A stretch of 64,000 nucleotides of DNA from an uncultured beta proteobacterium (GTDB lineage Bacteria > Pseudomonadota > Gammaproteobacteria > Burkholderiales > Burkholderiaceae_C). The position numbers and the translations under genes are program-made. Location: NCBI GenBank assembly GCA_903938815.1, contig CAJAES010000030.1:94654-158653 (forward strand). The letters run 5' to 3'. Below the pieces are notes generated by a model that saw only the letters and a program-made list of their open reading frames with translations, had not been told where the DNA came from and searched no databases. Positions 1 to 8,491 of this stretch are shown in pieces. Within the stretch, counting starts at the first letter, position 1, and every line of letters begins with the position of its first letter.

Positions 1-350
1 CCGATCTCGTACGGGGGCTTGGAGAGGTCCTCGAGGCCACCGCCCTGGGCGAAACGCCCGACGTAGCCCACCTCGAGGGCCATCACGTCCGGCAGGTAGA
101 AGGAGGTGGAGAGCGCGGTCGTCATCGCGGTGTGGTGATCCGTGAACTGCCGGCTCACGACCTTGATGTCGACACCCGGGTGCAGCTTCTTCCAGGCCGG
201 AATCGCCGCGCGGACGATCTCGTCGACCGCCGGAAACGCGGCCACCGTGAGCACCGTCTGCCCGAACGCAGGCGCAGCAGACAGCAAGGCGGAGAACGCC
301 AGTGCCAGCGCTCTCGACACCCGCCTCCCGACCTGCCCCGGCTCGAACAT
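1..350 (-). CDS. ABC transporter sugar-binding protein, N-terminal part (runs off window)
   Basis: Only the first ~116 codons are present; the 3' end lies left of base 1. The ATG at 348-350 opens a cleavable signal peptide (basic start, hydrophobic stretch, cleavage near AFGQ) followed by TVLTVAAF and AWKKLHPGVDIKVV, the usual N-terminal lobe of family-1 extracellular solute-binding proteins that feed sugar ABC importers from the periplasm. The region after that (FTDHHTAMTTALS, PDVMALEVGYVGRFA) matches the same fold. It sits directly downstream of a TTGACA promoter and a LacI-type palindrome, and its neighbour is a LacI-family regulator, so sugar-inducible expression is the likely control. 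The substrate cannot be told from this fragment. Confidence 0.8.
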   Translation of the reverse strand, partial: MFEPGQVGRRVSRALALAFSALLSAAPAFGQTVLTVAAFPAVDEIVRAAIPAWKKLHPGVDIKVVSRQFTDHHTAMTTALSTSFYLPDVMALEVGYVGRFAQGGGLEDLSKPPYEI

Positions 351-372
351 CGACCTACCTCATGACAACGCT

Positions 373-386
373 TGAAAGCGCTTTCA
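373..386. promoter_or_regulatory. LacI-family operator
   Basis: TGAAAGCGCTTTCA is a perfect 14-base palindrome with the central CG and AAGCGCTT core typical of LacI/GalR-family operators. It lies between the -10 box and the start codon of the sugar-binding protein gene, where a bound repressor would block transcription. The adjacent LacI-family gene (456-1457) is the obvious candidate regulator. Confidence 0.75.
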
Positions 387-389
387 TGA

Positions 390-418
390 ACTTTAGGCGG
401 ACGGCATCGGAGTGTCAA
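390..418 (-). promoter_or_regulatory. sigma70-like promoter of the sugar-binding protein gene
   Basis: On the minus strand a perfect TTGACA (-35, bases 413-418) is followed after exactly 17 bases by TAAAGT (-10, bases 390-395). The start codon of the binding-protein gene is 40 bases further on. The operator palindrome at 373-386 begins just past the -10 box, over the expected transcription start. Confidence 0.65.
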
Positions 419-455
419 CGCAGGGTAAGTGCGGGGGCTGGAGGGCCCCGGGGCG

Positions 456-1457
456 TCAGGCGGCGGCCGTGGACTCGCGCGAGACGAGCTGCGGCGCCGG
501 CATCGCGACGCCTGGCTTGCGGCCCGCCAGGAGATCGAGCATGGCCGTGGCAGCCAGGCGGCCGAGCTCCTGCATGGGCTGGTGCACGCTGCTCAGGGGC
601 GGGATCGTGTAGGACGATGCCGCGAGATCATCGAACCCCACCAGGGAGACGTCCTGAGGGACGCGCAAGCCCCGGCGGTGGAGCGCCAGTGCCGCGCCGA
701 AGGCCATCTGGTCGTTCGCGGAGAAGATGGCGGTGAACCGGCGGCCGGCATCGAGCAGACGCTCGACGGCCTCACGGCCGCTTTCTTCGTGGTACGCGCC
801 GGCGCTGATCAAGGATTCGTCCACCGGCAGGCCGACCGCGGCGAACGCGGCGCGATATCCGCGTTCGCGCTCCAGCGCATCCGGGTGCAGCGGATCGCCA
901 CCGATGAACGCGATGCGCCGGTGGCCCAGGGACAGGAGATGCTCTGTCGCCAGACGGGCGCCCGTCTGGTTGTCGAAGTTCAGGGAGAACAAGCCCGGCG
1001 CCTTCAGGCTGCGCCCCGTGACCACCACGGGCAACTGACGCGACACCGCGCGCAGGGCGGCATCGCTCAGGCGGCCCGTCAGGACGATGATGCCGTCCAC
1101 GCGCCGGGAGCGCAGCACCTCGATGCAGCGCGCCTCCTCGGCCGCGTTCCAGTGGCCGCTGACGAACAGCGGGCTGTAGCCGGCCTGCCCGAGTTGCTCC
1201 TCGATGCCGCGCAGCGCGGCCCCGTAGAACGGCGAATCGATGGCCTGCGTGACGACGCCGATGCTCAGCGTCCGGCCACCGGCAAGGCCTCGCGCCACCG
1301 GGTTGGGAACGAAACCCAGCGTGCGGATGGCTTCGGCGACGGCCTGCTTCTTGTCATCGCTGACCACGGCCGTGCCGTTCAGGATGCGCGACACCGTGCT
1401 CGGCGACACGCCGGCATGCGCTGCCACTTGTTCCAGCGTGACCGATTTGTTGCTCAT
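456..1457 (-). CDS. LacI-family transcriptional regulator
   Basis: A 333-residue regulator. Residues ~5-25 (VTLEQVAAHAGVSPSTVSRI) form the LacI-type helix-turn-helix and hinge; the rest is the periplasmic-binding-protein-like effector domain, with typical segments such as SIGVVTQAIDSPFYG, RRIAFIGGD and DVSLVGFDD. The ATG at 1455-1457 was chosen because it places the HTH at the normal distance from the N-terminus; an in-frame TTG at 1482-1484 would add nine non-conserved residues and overlaps an operator-like sequence. It probably represses the sugar uptake gene at the left edge, and the related half-palindrome at 1480-1493 suggests autoregulation. The inducing sugar is unknown. Confidence 0.9.
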   Translation of the reverse strand: MSNKSVTLEQVAAHAGVSPSTVSRILNGTAVVSDDKKQAVAEAIRTLGFVPNPVARGLAGGRTLSIGVVTQAIDSPFYGAALRGIEEQLGQAGYSPLFVSGHWNAAEEARCIEVLRSRRVDGIIVLTGRLSDAALRAVSRQLPVVVTGRSLKAPGLFSLNFDNQTGARLATEHLLSLGHRRIAFIGGDPLHPDALERERGYRAAFAAVGLPVDESLISAGAYHEESGREAVERLLDAGRRFTAIFSANDQMAFGAALALHRRGLRVPQDVSLVGFDDLAASSYTIPPLSSVHQPMQELGRLAATAMLDLLAGRKPGVAMPAPQLVSRESTAAA

Positions 1458-1479
1458 CTGGGTTGGAGTGTACGGTGGC

Positions 1480-1493
1480 GCCAAGCGCTTTCA
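1480..1493. promoter_or_regulatory. possible second LacI-family operator (autoregulatory)
   Basis: On the minus strand the sequence TGAAAGCGCTTGGC shares the first 11 of 14 bases with the perfect operator at 373-386. It lies 23 bases upstream of the lacI-family start codon. The match is one intact half plus the core, so binding would be weaker. This is inference from sequence similarity. Confidence 0.45.
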
Positions 1494-1568
1494 CAGGGCC
1501 GTCTGGCACTCGGCCAGGCAGGGGCGGCCCCCGACGCCGGCACGGTGCAGGCCAGCGGCGACAGGAGC

Positions 1569-2075
1569 CTACAAGGTCCGCGTCGACTCGACTTCGTTTT
1601 CTGGCTCCAGCAGTTCCGGCAACACCGGCGGCGGAACGGCCGGCTTCGGCGCAGCCCGCTTGAGAGGCGCCGGCAGCGAAGGCGGCATCGGCGGCAGCGG
1701 CATGGTGCGCCAGCCTTCCCATCCCGCAGGCGACGAGCCGGTCGGCGGCGACACGAGTGTCTCGATCACCTTTCCCCTGGCATCGGCCACCTCGACCTTC
1801 TGCGCCTCGGAATTGGCAGCCAGCGCACGGCCGAACCGGCGCACCATGGACAGGTCGGTGTGCCAGATCTTGCCGCGCCGCGACACGCGGCCATCGGCGT
1901 CGCGCGTCACCTCGACCACGCGAAAGAGCGCCGCGCTCAGTCGGTGTCGCTTGACCAGCCTGGCACTGGCTGCCGCCAGGCTCTCGGCAGCCGTCGGGCT
2001 TGAAGTGGCGGGAACGGCGAGGCCGTCGGCGGGTTTGGGTGGCTTTTCCGGAGGCATCGTCTCGCTATCGGCCAC
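1569..2075 (-). CDS. hypothetical protein, proline-rich
   Basis: A 168-residue protein (GTG at 2073-2075; an ATG at 2055-2057 would shorten it by six residues). I do not recognise a family. Visible features are a Pro-rich N-terminus, a central stretch (RLSAALFRVVEVTRDADGR, GKIWHTDLSMVRRFGRAL) that looks like a small folded unit, and a long proline-rich tail. No signal peptide or membrane segment is seen. It lies alone between the lacI-family gene and the divergent molybdopterin oxidoreductase. The codon pattern agrees with its being coding, but function is unknown. Confidence 0.55.
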   Translation of the reverse strand: MADSETMPPEKPPKPADGLAVPATSSPTAAESLAAASARLVKRHRLSAALFRVVEVTRDADGRVSRRGKIWHTDLSMVRRFGRALAANSEAQKVEVADARGKVIETLVSPPTGSSPAGWEGWRTMPLPPMPPSLPAPLKRAAPKPAVPPPVLPELLEPENEVESTRTL

Positions 2076-2142
2076 CCCCGGGAAAACTTGAGCCTGTCGG
2101 CCATTGGCTTATGAGCCCGAGGCGGCGATCATCGGCGCCACC

Positions 2143-4359
2143 ATGAGCGAAACCACCCACTACCGTATCTGCCCCCTGTGCGAAGCCTGCTGCGGCCTGG
2201 ACATCCGGGTGTCGGACGGCCGGGTCGTCGGCATCAAGGGAGCAGCCTCGGACGTGTTCAGCCGCGGCTACATCTGCCCCAAGGGCTATGCACTGAAGGA
2301 TCTGCACGAGGACCCCGACCGCCTGCGCACGCCCCTCGTGCGGCGTGACGGCGTGCTCGTCGAGGCCAGCTGGGACGAGGCATTCGCCGAGATCGAGCGC
2401 CGGCTGCTGCCGCTGATCGAAGCCCACGGCCGCGACGCCGTCGCGCTGAGCATCGGCAACCCTGCGGCTCACAAGATGGGCCTGCTGCTGTACTTTCCCC
2501 GCCTGGCCAAGGCCATCGGGACCCGCAACATCTTCTCCGCATCGACGCTGGACCAGATGCCCAAGCAGCTCTCCGCGGGCCTGATGTTCGGTCATTGGCT
2601 GTCGATTCCCCTGCCCGACATCGACCACGCGGACTTCCTGATGATCCTGGGCGCCAACCCGATGGCCAGCAACGGCAGCCTCTGGACGGTGCCCGACTAC
2701 CGCGGCCGCGCCAAGGCACTGAGGGCGCGAGGCGGGCGCATCGTCGTCATCGACCCGCGACGCACCGAAACGGCCGAGGCAGCGGATGCCCACCACTTCA
2801 TCCGCCCCGGGAGCGACGTCTTCCTGCTGGCGGCGATGGTGAACACGCTGTTTTCCGAGGATCTCGTGCGGCCCGGCCGGCTCCAGGCCTGGCTGGAAGG
2901 GACCGACGAAGTCCGTGCGGCGGTCGCGCCGTTCACGCCCGAAGCCGCCGCACCGCGCTGCGGCATCCCGGCCGACACCATCCGCGGCCTGGCGCGCGAA
3001 CTGGCGGCAGCCCGGGCGGGCTGCCTGTACGGCCGCATCGGCACCTGCACGCAGAGCTTCGGCACAGCGGCTTCCTGGTTGATCGACGTGCTGAACGCCC
3101 TCACAGGCCACCTCGACCAGACCGGCGGCGCCATGTGGCCAAAGGCGGCCGCCTTCGCGCGCAACACCGAAGGCAAGCCCGGCATCGGCGGCGGCATCAC
3201 CACGGGCCGCCATGCCAGCCGCGTGAGCGGCGCCCCCGAGGTCTACGGCGAACTGCCGATAACGCTGATGGCCGAGGAGATGGAAACGCCGGGCCGCGGG
3301 CAGGTGCGCGCGCTCATCAGCGTGGCCTGCAATCCGGTGCTGTCCTCGCCCGGCGGGCCACGGCTGGCCACGGCGCTGGACGGACTGGACTTCATGGTCA
3401 GCGTCGACATCTACGTCAACGAGACGACCCGCCATGCCGATGTGATCCTGCCCGGCGCCAGCCCTCTGGAAGACGGCCACTACGACGTCGCATTCCCTCA
3501 GCTTTCGATGCGCAACCACGCGCGCTACAGCCCGCCGGTTCTGCCCCGCGCCAAAGGCGCGCTGCCCGAATGGCAGATCCTGCAGAAGCTCGCAGGCATC
3601 GCCTCGGGCCGCGGCGCACAGGCCGACCCCCTGCAACTCGACGACGAGCGGGTCTCGGCGGACGTGCAGCGCCTGGCCGGCGCGCGCGCAGAGGCGGTGC
3701 TCGCCGAGGTCTCGCGCTGCTGGCAGGGGCCCGAGCGGCTGCTCGATCTGTCGCTGCGCAGCGGTCCGTACGGCGACGGCTTCGGCACGCGCCCCGACGG
3801 CCTGAACCTCGGCAAGGTGGCCGCCGCCCCCGGTGGCATCGACCTCGGGCCGCTGCAACCGCGTCTGCCCGAACTGCTTCGCACGCCCAGCGGCCGCATC
3901 GAGCTCGCACCCGCGCCCCTGCTGGCCGAACTCGCGCGCGCCGCGCAGGGCCTGGGCGCACCCGTGCCCGACATGGTGGTGATCGGCCGCCGCGAGGTGC
4001 GCACCAACAACAGCTGGATGCACAACCTGCCCACGCTGGCCAAGGGCCCGGAACGCTGCACGCTGCTGCTGCACCCGCTCGACGCCGCGCGCCATGGCGT
4101 CGCGAACGGCCAGCGCATCACCATCACAGGCCCTCAGGGCAGCGTGGTGGCGCCGGTCGTGATCGACGACGCCATGATGCCCGGCGTCGCCAGCCTGCCC
4201 CACGGGTGGGGGCACGACTTGCCCGGGGCGCGCCTGAATCTGGCGGCCGAGCGGCCGGGTGCGAACCTGAACGTGCTGCTCGACGACCGCCTGCGCGACC
4301 CGCTGTCGGGCAACGCCGTGCTGTCAGGCGTGCCGGTCACGCTCTCGGCGGCGGCCTGA
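2143..4359 (+). CDS. molybdopterin-dependent oxidoreductase (bis-MGD family)
   Basis: A 738-residue member of the DMSO-reductase/formate-dehydrogenase superfamily. The N-terminus holds the [4Fe-4S] motif C10-x2-C13-x3-C17 with the fourth ligand C45 in GYICPKGY. Pterin-binding segments follow (MILGANPMASNGSLW, IVVIDPRRTETAEAAD), and the C-terminal molydopterin-binding beta-barrel contains EVRTNNSWMHNLP and NGQRITITGPQGSV. There is no Tat signal, so it is probably cytoplasmic. Near residues 130-150 (SASTLDQMPKQ) no Cys or Sec stands where formate dehydrogenases carry one, so the Mo ligand and substrate are unclear. The ATG at 2143 puts the cysteine motif ten residues in. It has no adjacent partner subunit genes. 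Confidence 0.85.
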   Translation: MSETTHYRICPLCEACCGLDIRVSDGRVVGIKGAASDVFSRGYICPKGYALKDLHEDPDRLRTPLVRRDGVLVEASWDEAFAEIERRLLPLIEAHGRDAVALSIGNPAAHKMGLLLYFPRLAKAIGTRNIFSASTLDQMPKQLSAGLMFGHWLSIPLPDIDHADFLMILGANPMASNGSLWTVPDYRGRAKALRARGGRIVVIDPRRTETAEAADAHHFIRPGSDVFLLAAMVNTLFSEDLVRPGRLQAWLEGTDEVRAAVAPFTPEAAAPRCGIPADTIRGLARELAAARAGCLYGRIGTCTQSFGTAASWLIDVLNALTGHLDQTGGAMWPKAAAFARNTEGKPGIGGGITTGRHASRVSGAPEVYGELPITLMAEEMETPGRGQVRALISVACNPVLSSPGGPRLATALDGLDFMVSVDIYVNETTRHADVILPGASPLEDGHYDVAFPQLSMRNHARYSPPVLPRAKGALPEWQILQKLAGIASGRGAQADPLQLDDERVSADVQRLAGARAEAVLAEVSRCWQGPERLLDLSLRSGPYGDGFGTRPDGLNLGKVAAAPGGIDLGPLQPRLPELLRTPSGRIELAPAPLLAELARAAQGLGAPVPDMVVIGRREVRTNNSWMHNLPTLAKGPERCTLLLHPLDAARHGVANGQRITITGPQGSVVAPVVIDDAMMPGVASLPHGWGHDLPGARLNLAAERPGANLNVLLDDRLRDPLSGNAVLSGVPVTLSAAA

Positions 4360-4389
4360 GGCCGCCCGCCAGAACGCACCTGAAGCGGG

Positions 4390-5361
4390 TCAGTCGGCCT
4401 TGATGCCGGCCCGCTGGATGACGGCCTTCCAGTTCTCGCCCTCGTCGCGGTAGACCTTGGCGAACTGCTCCGGGGTGCCGCCGGCCGGGTCGGCGCCTAC
4501 ACGCTCGAGACGTTCGATGACGTCGGGGGCACGCAGCACCGCGTTCAGTTCGCGGTTCAGGCGTTGCACGATGTCCGGGGGCGTGCCCGCCGGTGCGAAG
4601 ACGCCGAACCAGTTGTTGAAATCCATGCCCGGAACGCCGGCCTCGGCGAACGTGGGCACGTTGGGCAGCGCGGTCGAGCGCTTCGTGCCGCTGACCGCCA
4701 GAGGGCGCACTCGGCCGTCCTTGATGTGCGGCTGTGCCGACACCACGCTGTCCATCAGGAAGGCGATCTGCCCAGCGACGAGGTCCGTGATGACGAGGCC
4801 GGTGCCGCGGTAGGGAATGTGCACCACGAACAGCCCGCCGGCGCGCCACTTCAGCATCTCGGCCGCCAGGTGCGGATAGGTGCCGATCCCGCTGGAGCCG
4901 AAGTTGTACTTGCCAGGGTTCTGCTTGATCAGGCTGATCATGTCCTTGGCGGTCGCGGCCGGGAAGTCGCGGCCGACCACCAGCACGCTGGGCGCGTTGG
5001 CGATGTGGCCGACCGCCGCGAAGTCCTTCACCGCGTCGTACGGCATCTTCGGGTTCAAGGCGGGCCCGATCGAGTGCGTGGAACTCGTGGCCATCAGGAT
5101 CGTGTAGCCGTCGGGGGCCGCCTTGGCCACCAGGTCGGCGCCGATCGTGCCGCCGGCGCCTGGCTTGTTGTCCACGAGGACCTGCTGGCCGATCGCCGTC
5201 GAGAGCTTCTGCGCGATGGTCCGGCCAATGATGTCTGTGGCGCCCCCGGCCGGGAACGGGATGACCATGCGCACCGGCTTGGACGCGGGCCAGGCCTGTG
5301 CCAGGGCGGCCAGCGGGAGGGAGAGTGCTGCGGCCAGAGTGCAGGCAAGGATTCGGTTCAT
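4390..5361 (-). CDS. Bug-family tricarboxylate transporter substrate-binding protein
   Basis: A 323-residue periplasmic receptor of the Bug/TctC family. It begins with a clear signal peptide (ILACTLAAALSLPLAALA, cleavage near AQA) and then the family signature KPVRMVIPFPAGGATDIIGR, followed by GQQVLVDNKPGAGGTIGAD and other Bug motifs (ATSSTHSIGP, ALPNVPTFAEAGVPG). Such receptors bind small carboxylates and other organic acids, many as orphans without adjacent TctA/TctB membrane genes, which is the case here. It is convergent with the molybdopterin oxidoreductase and divergent from thrH. The ligand cannot be inferred. Confidence 0.92.
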   Translation of the reverse strand: MNRILACTLAAALSLPLAALAQAWPASKPVRMVIPFPAGGATDIIGRTIAQKLSTAIGQQVLVDNKPGAGGTIGADLVAKAAPDGYTILMATSSTHSIGPALNPKMPYDAVKDFAAVGHIANAPSVLVVGRDFPAATAKDMISLIKQNPGKYNFGSSGIGTYPHLAAEMLKWRAGGLFVVHIPYRGTGLVITDLVAGQIAFLMDSVVSAQPHIKDGRVRPLAVSGTKRSTALPNVPTFAEAGVPGMDFNNWFGVFAPAGTPPDIVQRLNRELNAVLRAPDVIERLERVGADPAGGTPEQFAKVYRDEGENWKAVIQRAGIKAD

Positions 5362-5406
5362 GGTGTCGGTGCAGTTGGAACTCGTTGCAAGGTTAGCATC
5401 GGCAGC

Positions 5407-6021
5407 ATGCATATCGTCTGTCTCGACCTCGAAGGGGTTCTGGTCCCTGAAATCTGGATCGCCTTCGCGGCTGAAACCGGAATCAAGGAATTCACGCGTA
5501 CCACGCGCGACGAACCCGACTACGACAAGCTGATGCGCTGGCGCATCGGGCTGCTGGCGCAGCATGGCCTGCGGCTGAACGACATCCAGAGCGTCATCGC
5601 GCGCATGGCGCCGCTGCCGGGTGCACGCGAGTTCCTCGACACCCTGCGAAGCCGCTACCAGGTCATCATCCTGTCGGACACCTTCTATGAGTTCGCGGCG
5701 CCGCTGATGGTGCAACTGGGCCACCCCACGCTGTTCTGCCACAAGCTGCTGGTGGACGAGGCGGGCAACGTGACCGACTACCGCCTGCGCCAGCCCGACC
5801 AGAAGCGCCACGCCGTCAACGCGTTGAAGAGCCTGAACTTCCGCGTCATCGCCGCTGGCGATTCGTACAACGACACCGGGATGCTGGGCGCGGCCGACGC
5901 CGGGTTCTTCATCCATCCGCCGGCCGGCATCGTGGCGCAGTTCCCGCAGTTCCCGGTGCACTCCGACTACGCCGGCCTGCTGCAGTCCATCGACGCCGCA
6001 TCGGCGCGCCTGGGTGGCTGA
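5407..6021 (+). CDS. thrH: ThrH, bifunctional phosphoserine phosphatase/homoserine phosphotransferase
   Basis: A 204-residue HAD-superfamily enzyme, the length of Pseudomonas ThrH (205). The first HAD motif is CLDLEGVLVP at residues 5-14 with nucleophile D7, the second is IILSDTF, and the fourth is GDSYNDTGML. In the characterised homologue the enzyme dephosphorylates phosphoserine and can pass the phosphate to homoserine, linking serine and threonine synthesis; this is family knowledge. Its stop overlaps the GTG start of the next gene by eight bases, implying co-translation with the trypsin-like protein. Confidence 0.88.
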   Translation: MHIVCLDLEGVLVPEIWIAFAAETGIKEFTRTTRDEPDYDKLMRWRIGLLAQHGLRLNDIQSVIARMAPLPGAREFLDTLRSRYQVIILSDTFYEFAAPLMVQLGHPTLFCHKLLVDEAGNVTDYRLRQPDQKRHAVNALKSLNFRVIAAGDSYNDTGMLGAADAGFFIHPPAGIVAQFPQFPVHSDYAGLLQSIDAASARLGG

Positions 6022-6775
6022 GGCCCGCAAGCTGCCGGTCGACTCGCTGCTGCTGACTGCGGCGCGCATCGGCACGTTCGAGCATCAGCGGCCGATGACG
6101 AACGCCAGCGGCTTCTTCTTCCAGCGCGATGAGCGGCTGTACCTCGTCACCAGCCGCCATGTGCTGATCGACGAACCCACGCACCATCACCCGAACCGCA
6201 TCGAGATCGAGTTCCACACCGACTCCGAAGATCTGGCGCAGGTCAGGGGCTTCTCGGTGATGCTCTACGAGGACGGCAAGAGCGTCTGGCGCCAGGCGCT
6301 CGACAGCGGCGGCGAGGTCGACGTGGCGCTGATCGAGATCGACCGCGATGCCGTGCCAGACCACTCCTTGCTGAAGGCGTTCACGCCGGCCCACCTGCAG
6401 GCCTCGGACGGCGCCGTGCAGGTCGGCAGCGCGCTGCTGATCGTCGGCTTTCCGCTGGGTTTCCAGGACACGCTGCATCACCTGCCGGTGGTCCGCCAAT
6501 CGGTGGTGGCCTCCGCCTTCGGCCTGCGCTTCCAGGGCCAGGGGTTCTTCCTCACGGACGCTCGCACCCACCGCGGTACCAGCGGCGCGCCAGTGGTGAT
6601 GCACGACCCCGATGGCATCGACGGCCTGCCATGGAAGCTGCTGGGCGTTCACTCGGCGCGGCTGGACATGGCCAGCCGCGACAAGGTCGAGGACGAGTCG
6701 CTCGGGCTGAACTGCGCCTGGTATGCCGACATCCTGATGACGCTGACCGAGCCGCCCGAGGACGAGGCGGACTGA
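6014..6775 (+). CDS. trypsin-like serine peptidase domain protein
   Basis: A 253-residue protein with a chymotrypsin-fold protease domain. The triad can be read as H49 (LVTSRHVL), D103 (EVDVALIEID) and S190 (HRGTSGAPVV), with the oxyanion-hole glycine in GTSG. There is no signal peptide or PDZ domain, so it is probably cytoplasmic and differs from DegP/HtrA proteins. The GTG at 6014 lies inside the end of thrH, and the next gene starts eight bases after its stop, so the three genes look like one transcript. Substrate and role are unknown; similar stand-alone trypsin-like proteins in bacteria are mostly uncharacterised. Confidence 0.8.
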   Translation: MAEARKLPVDSLLLTAARIGTFEHQRPMTNASGFFFQRDERLYLVTSRHVLIDEPTHHHPNRIEIEFHTDSEDLAQVRGFSVMLYEDGKSVWRQALDSGGEVDVALIEIDRDAVPDHSLLKAFTPAHLQASDGAVQVGSALLIVGFPLGFQDTLHHLPVVRQSVVASAFGLRFQGQGFFLTDARTHRGTSGAPVVMHDPDGIDGLPWKLLGVHSARLDMASRDKVEDESLGLNCAWYADILMTLTEPPEDEAD

Positions 6776-6783
6776 GCCCGGCC

Positions 6784-7377
6784 ATGTCGGACAGCGCCCC
6801 GGTCCTGACGGTGCGAAACCTGGGGTTCGGCCACCCCGGAGAACCCCCGCTGCTGCGCGCCCTGTCGTTCGACCTGCGGCCCGGCGTCACGCTGTTGCGT
6901 GGCGACAGTGGCAGCGGCAAGACCAGCCTGCTGCGCGTGCTCGCGGGCGAATGGCAGGGCAGCGGTGAACTGGTCCGGCACGGGCCCGGCGAACCCTGCT
7001 GGTTCGACCCCCGGGACGCGCGCTTCGACGCCCTGACCGCCGAAGGAATGATGGAGGTCGTGCGCGAGCGCCATGCCAGGCTCGACCCGTCGGATTGGCG
7101 ACGGCACCTCGGAGGCTTCGAGCTTGCGCCGCACCTGCACAAGCCGATGTACGCGTTGTCGCGCGGCTCGCGTCAGAAGGTGGCGCTGGCGGCGGCTCTG
7201 TCCAGCGCAAGCTCGCTGATCCTGCTGGACGAGCCCGCAGCCGGACTGGACAGCACGTCCATCCGCTATCTGACAACCGTGCTTGCGGGATTCGGCGTCC
7301 ACACCGGCCAGGCACTGGCGATGGTGTGCAGCCAGGAACTCGACGGCCTGAACCCGGCCGGAGTCATCGACCTCTGA
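6784..7377 (+). CDS. ABC transporter ATP-binding protein (short, orphan)
   Basis: A 197-residue ABC ATPase. The Walker A (GDSGSGKTS), signature (LSRGSRQKV, a variant of LSGGQ) and Walker B with catalytic Glu (LILLDEPAAG) are intact, so ATP hydrolysis is plausible. No permease or binding protein is adjacent; upstream are the protease and thrH genes and downstream is a convergent lipoprotein gene. It is shorter than typical importer ATPases and resembles the compact CcmA/ZnuC-like type. What it energises cannot be said from the window. Confidence 0.82.
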   Translation: MSDSAPVLTVRNLGFGHPGEPPLLRALSFDLRPGVTLLRGDSGSGKTSLLRVLAGEWQGSGELVRHGPGEPCWFDPRDARFDALTAEGMMEVVRERHARLDPSDWRRHLGGFELAPHLHKPMYALSRGSRQKVALAAALSSASSLILLDEPAAGLDSTSIRYLTTVLAGFGVHTGQALAMVCSQELDGLNPAGVIDL

Positions 7378-7407
7378 ACGGCGGCCTCCGGGCCGAGACC
7401 TCGGGCC

Positions 7408-8481
7408 TCACGGGGCCGCGTGCAGGCGCAGCAGGGTTGCGCCCCCCGAGTCCAGCAATTCGAGAATCTCACCGCGGATGGCATAACGCTGGGCTCGCGC
7501 GAGCGCCGAGCCGAATGCCTCCGCCTCAGCCTGGCCCTCCAGGCAGGCCATCCGGGTGCCCGCCAGCGGCCCGATCCGCAGGGACTGGCCCTCGATCTTT
7601 GCTGTGCCGCTCAGGCGGTTGCAGCCGTCGCTGCCTGTCACCCGGCCCGCGTCGAAGCGCAACATGGCGCGGCTGCCCGCCGCGGGCAGCCGCCATTCGG
7701 TGCCGAGCAGAGGGCGGTCGGCCATCAGGCCCTCGCAACGGCCTTGCGGATCGACGCGGCCGAAGCGCTCGACCACGAGAGTCGCCTGCGGCGGCTGCGA
7801 TGCGTCCATCGACGGGCGGAGCGCGATCAGGCCGCCGAGTTGTACCCAGACAGCCGCACCAGGTGCGGGCCGCGCAGTGGTGTAGGCGCTTTCCAGCGCC
7901 CGGAACTCGTCAGTCGTCGCCACGGGCAGCGAGCGGCCGTCTGCGCACAGCACGACACGGGGTGCATCGGCGAAGTAGGTGAACAGGCCCGTCAGTTCCA
8001 GGCGCGGCTCGATGGGTACCGCAACGTCCATTCGAAGCAGCCGGTCCGTCAGCTTCGAGCCGATGATGCGGCCCTGGCGATCGAGCTGACGCAGCGCGCC
8101 GTCGTCCTGAAGTTGGAAGAGCAGCGGGCCGTCGCGGCCCCCGAGCAGCGTGACGCGCCGGCCCTCGAGGGTGTAGTGCCCCAGCTCGTCGAAGCGGTTC
8201 GGTTCGGGCCGGTTGAGGAAGGTCCGGCGCAGCTGATGGCGCCCGGCCGGAAGGAGGTCGATCTGCCAGCGAACCATCCCGCCGGCACCCGGCAGGTCGC
8301 CGACGAACGATGCCGGCAAGAGGCCGAGCGGCGACATCTGGCGCTGCGGGGCCGCCGGCGTTGCGGCGGTCCTGCCGCTGGTGCCTGTCATGGGTGTCGT
8401 GGCGGAGGTCGCGTCAGGTGGCAGGCCGCAGGCCACCAGCACGGCGAGGCCCAGGGTGGCGGTGAATCGGCGGGGTGTCAT
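7408..8481 (-). CDS. lipoprotein with NlpE-like and META (HslJ) domains
   Basis: A 357-residue predicted outer-membrane lipoprotein. The lipobox LVAC ends at C18. Residues ~50-110 (PASFVGDLPGAGGMVRWQIDLLPAG) match the NlpE N-terminal fold linked to copper and envelope stress; the C-terminal ~110 residues (GTEWRLPAAG, GSDGCNRLSGTAKIEG, GTRMACLEG) are a META domain as in HslJ. This NlpE plus META combination occurs in several proteobacteria and is usually considered an envelope stress or metal-related protein; that role is inferred. The gene lies ten bases after the natural end of the interrupted hydrolase gene upstream. Confidence 0.82.
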   Translation of the reverse strand: MTPRRFTATLGLAVLVACGLPPDATSATTPMTGTSGRTAATPAAPQRQMSPLGLLPASFVGDLPGAGGMVRWQIDLLPAGRHQLRRTFLNRPEPNRFDELGHYTLEGRRVTLLGGRDGPLLFQLQDDGALRQLDRQGRIIGSKLTDRLLRMDVAVPIEPRLELTGLFTYFADAPRVVLCADGRSLPVATTDEFRALESAYTTARPAPGAAVWVQLGGLIALRPSMDASQPPQATLVVERFGRVDPQGRCEGLMADRPLLGTEWRLPAAGSRAMLRFDAGRVTGSDGCNRLSGTAKIEGQSLRIGPLAGTRMACLEGQAEAEAFGSALARAQRYAIRGEILELLDSGGATLLRLHAAP

Positions 8482-8491
8482 GTCGAGCCGC

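Noticed and set aside
2065..4215. Long minus-strand frame opposite the molybdopterin oxidoreductase
   Set aside because: Antisense shadow of a gene whose own frame has a complete [4Fe-4S] motif and pterin-binding domains; the translation has no recognisable family.
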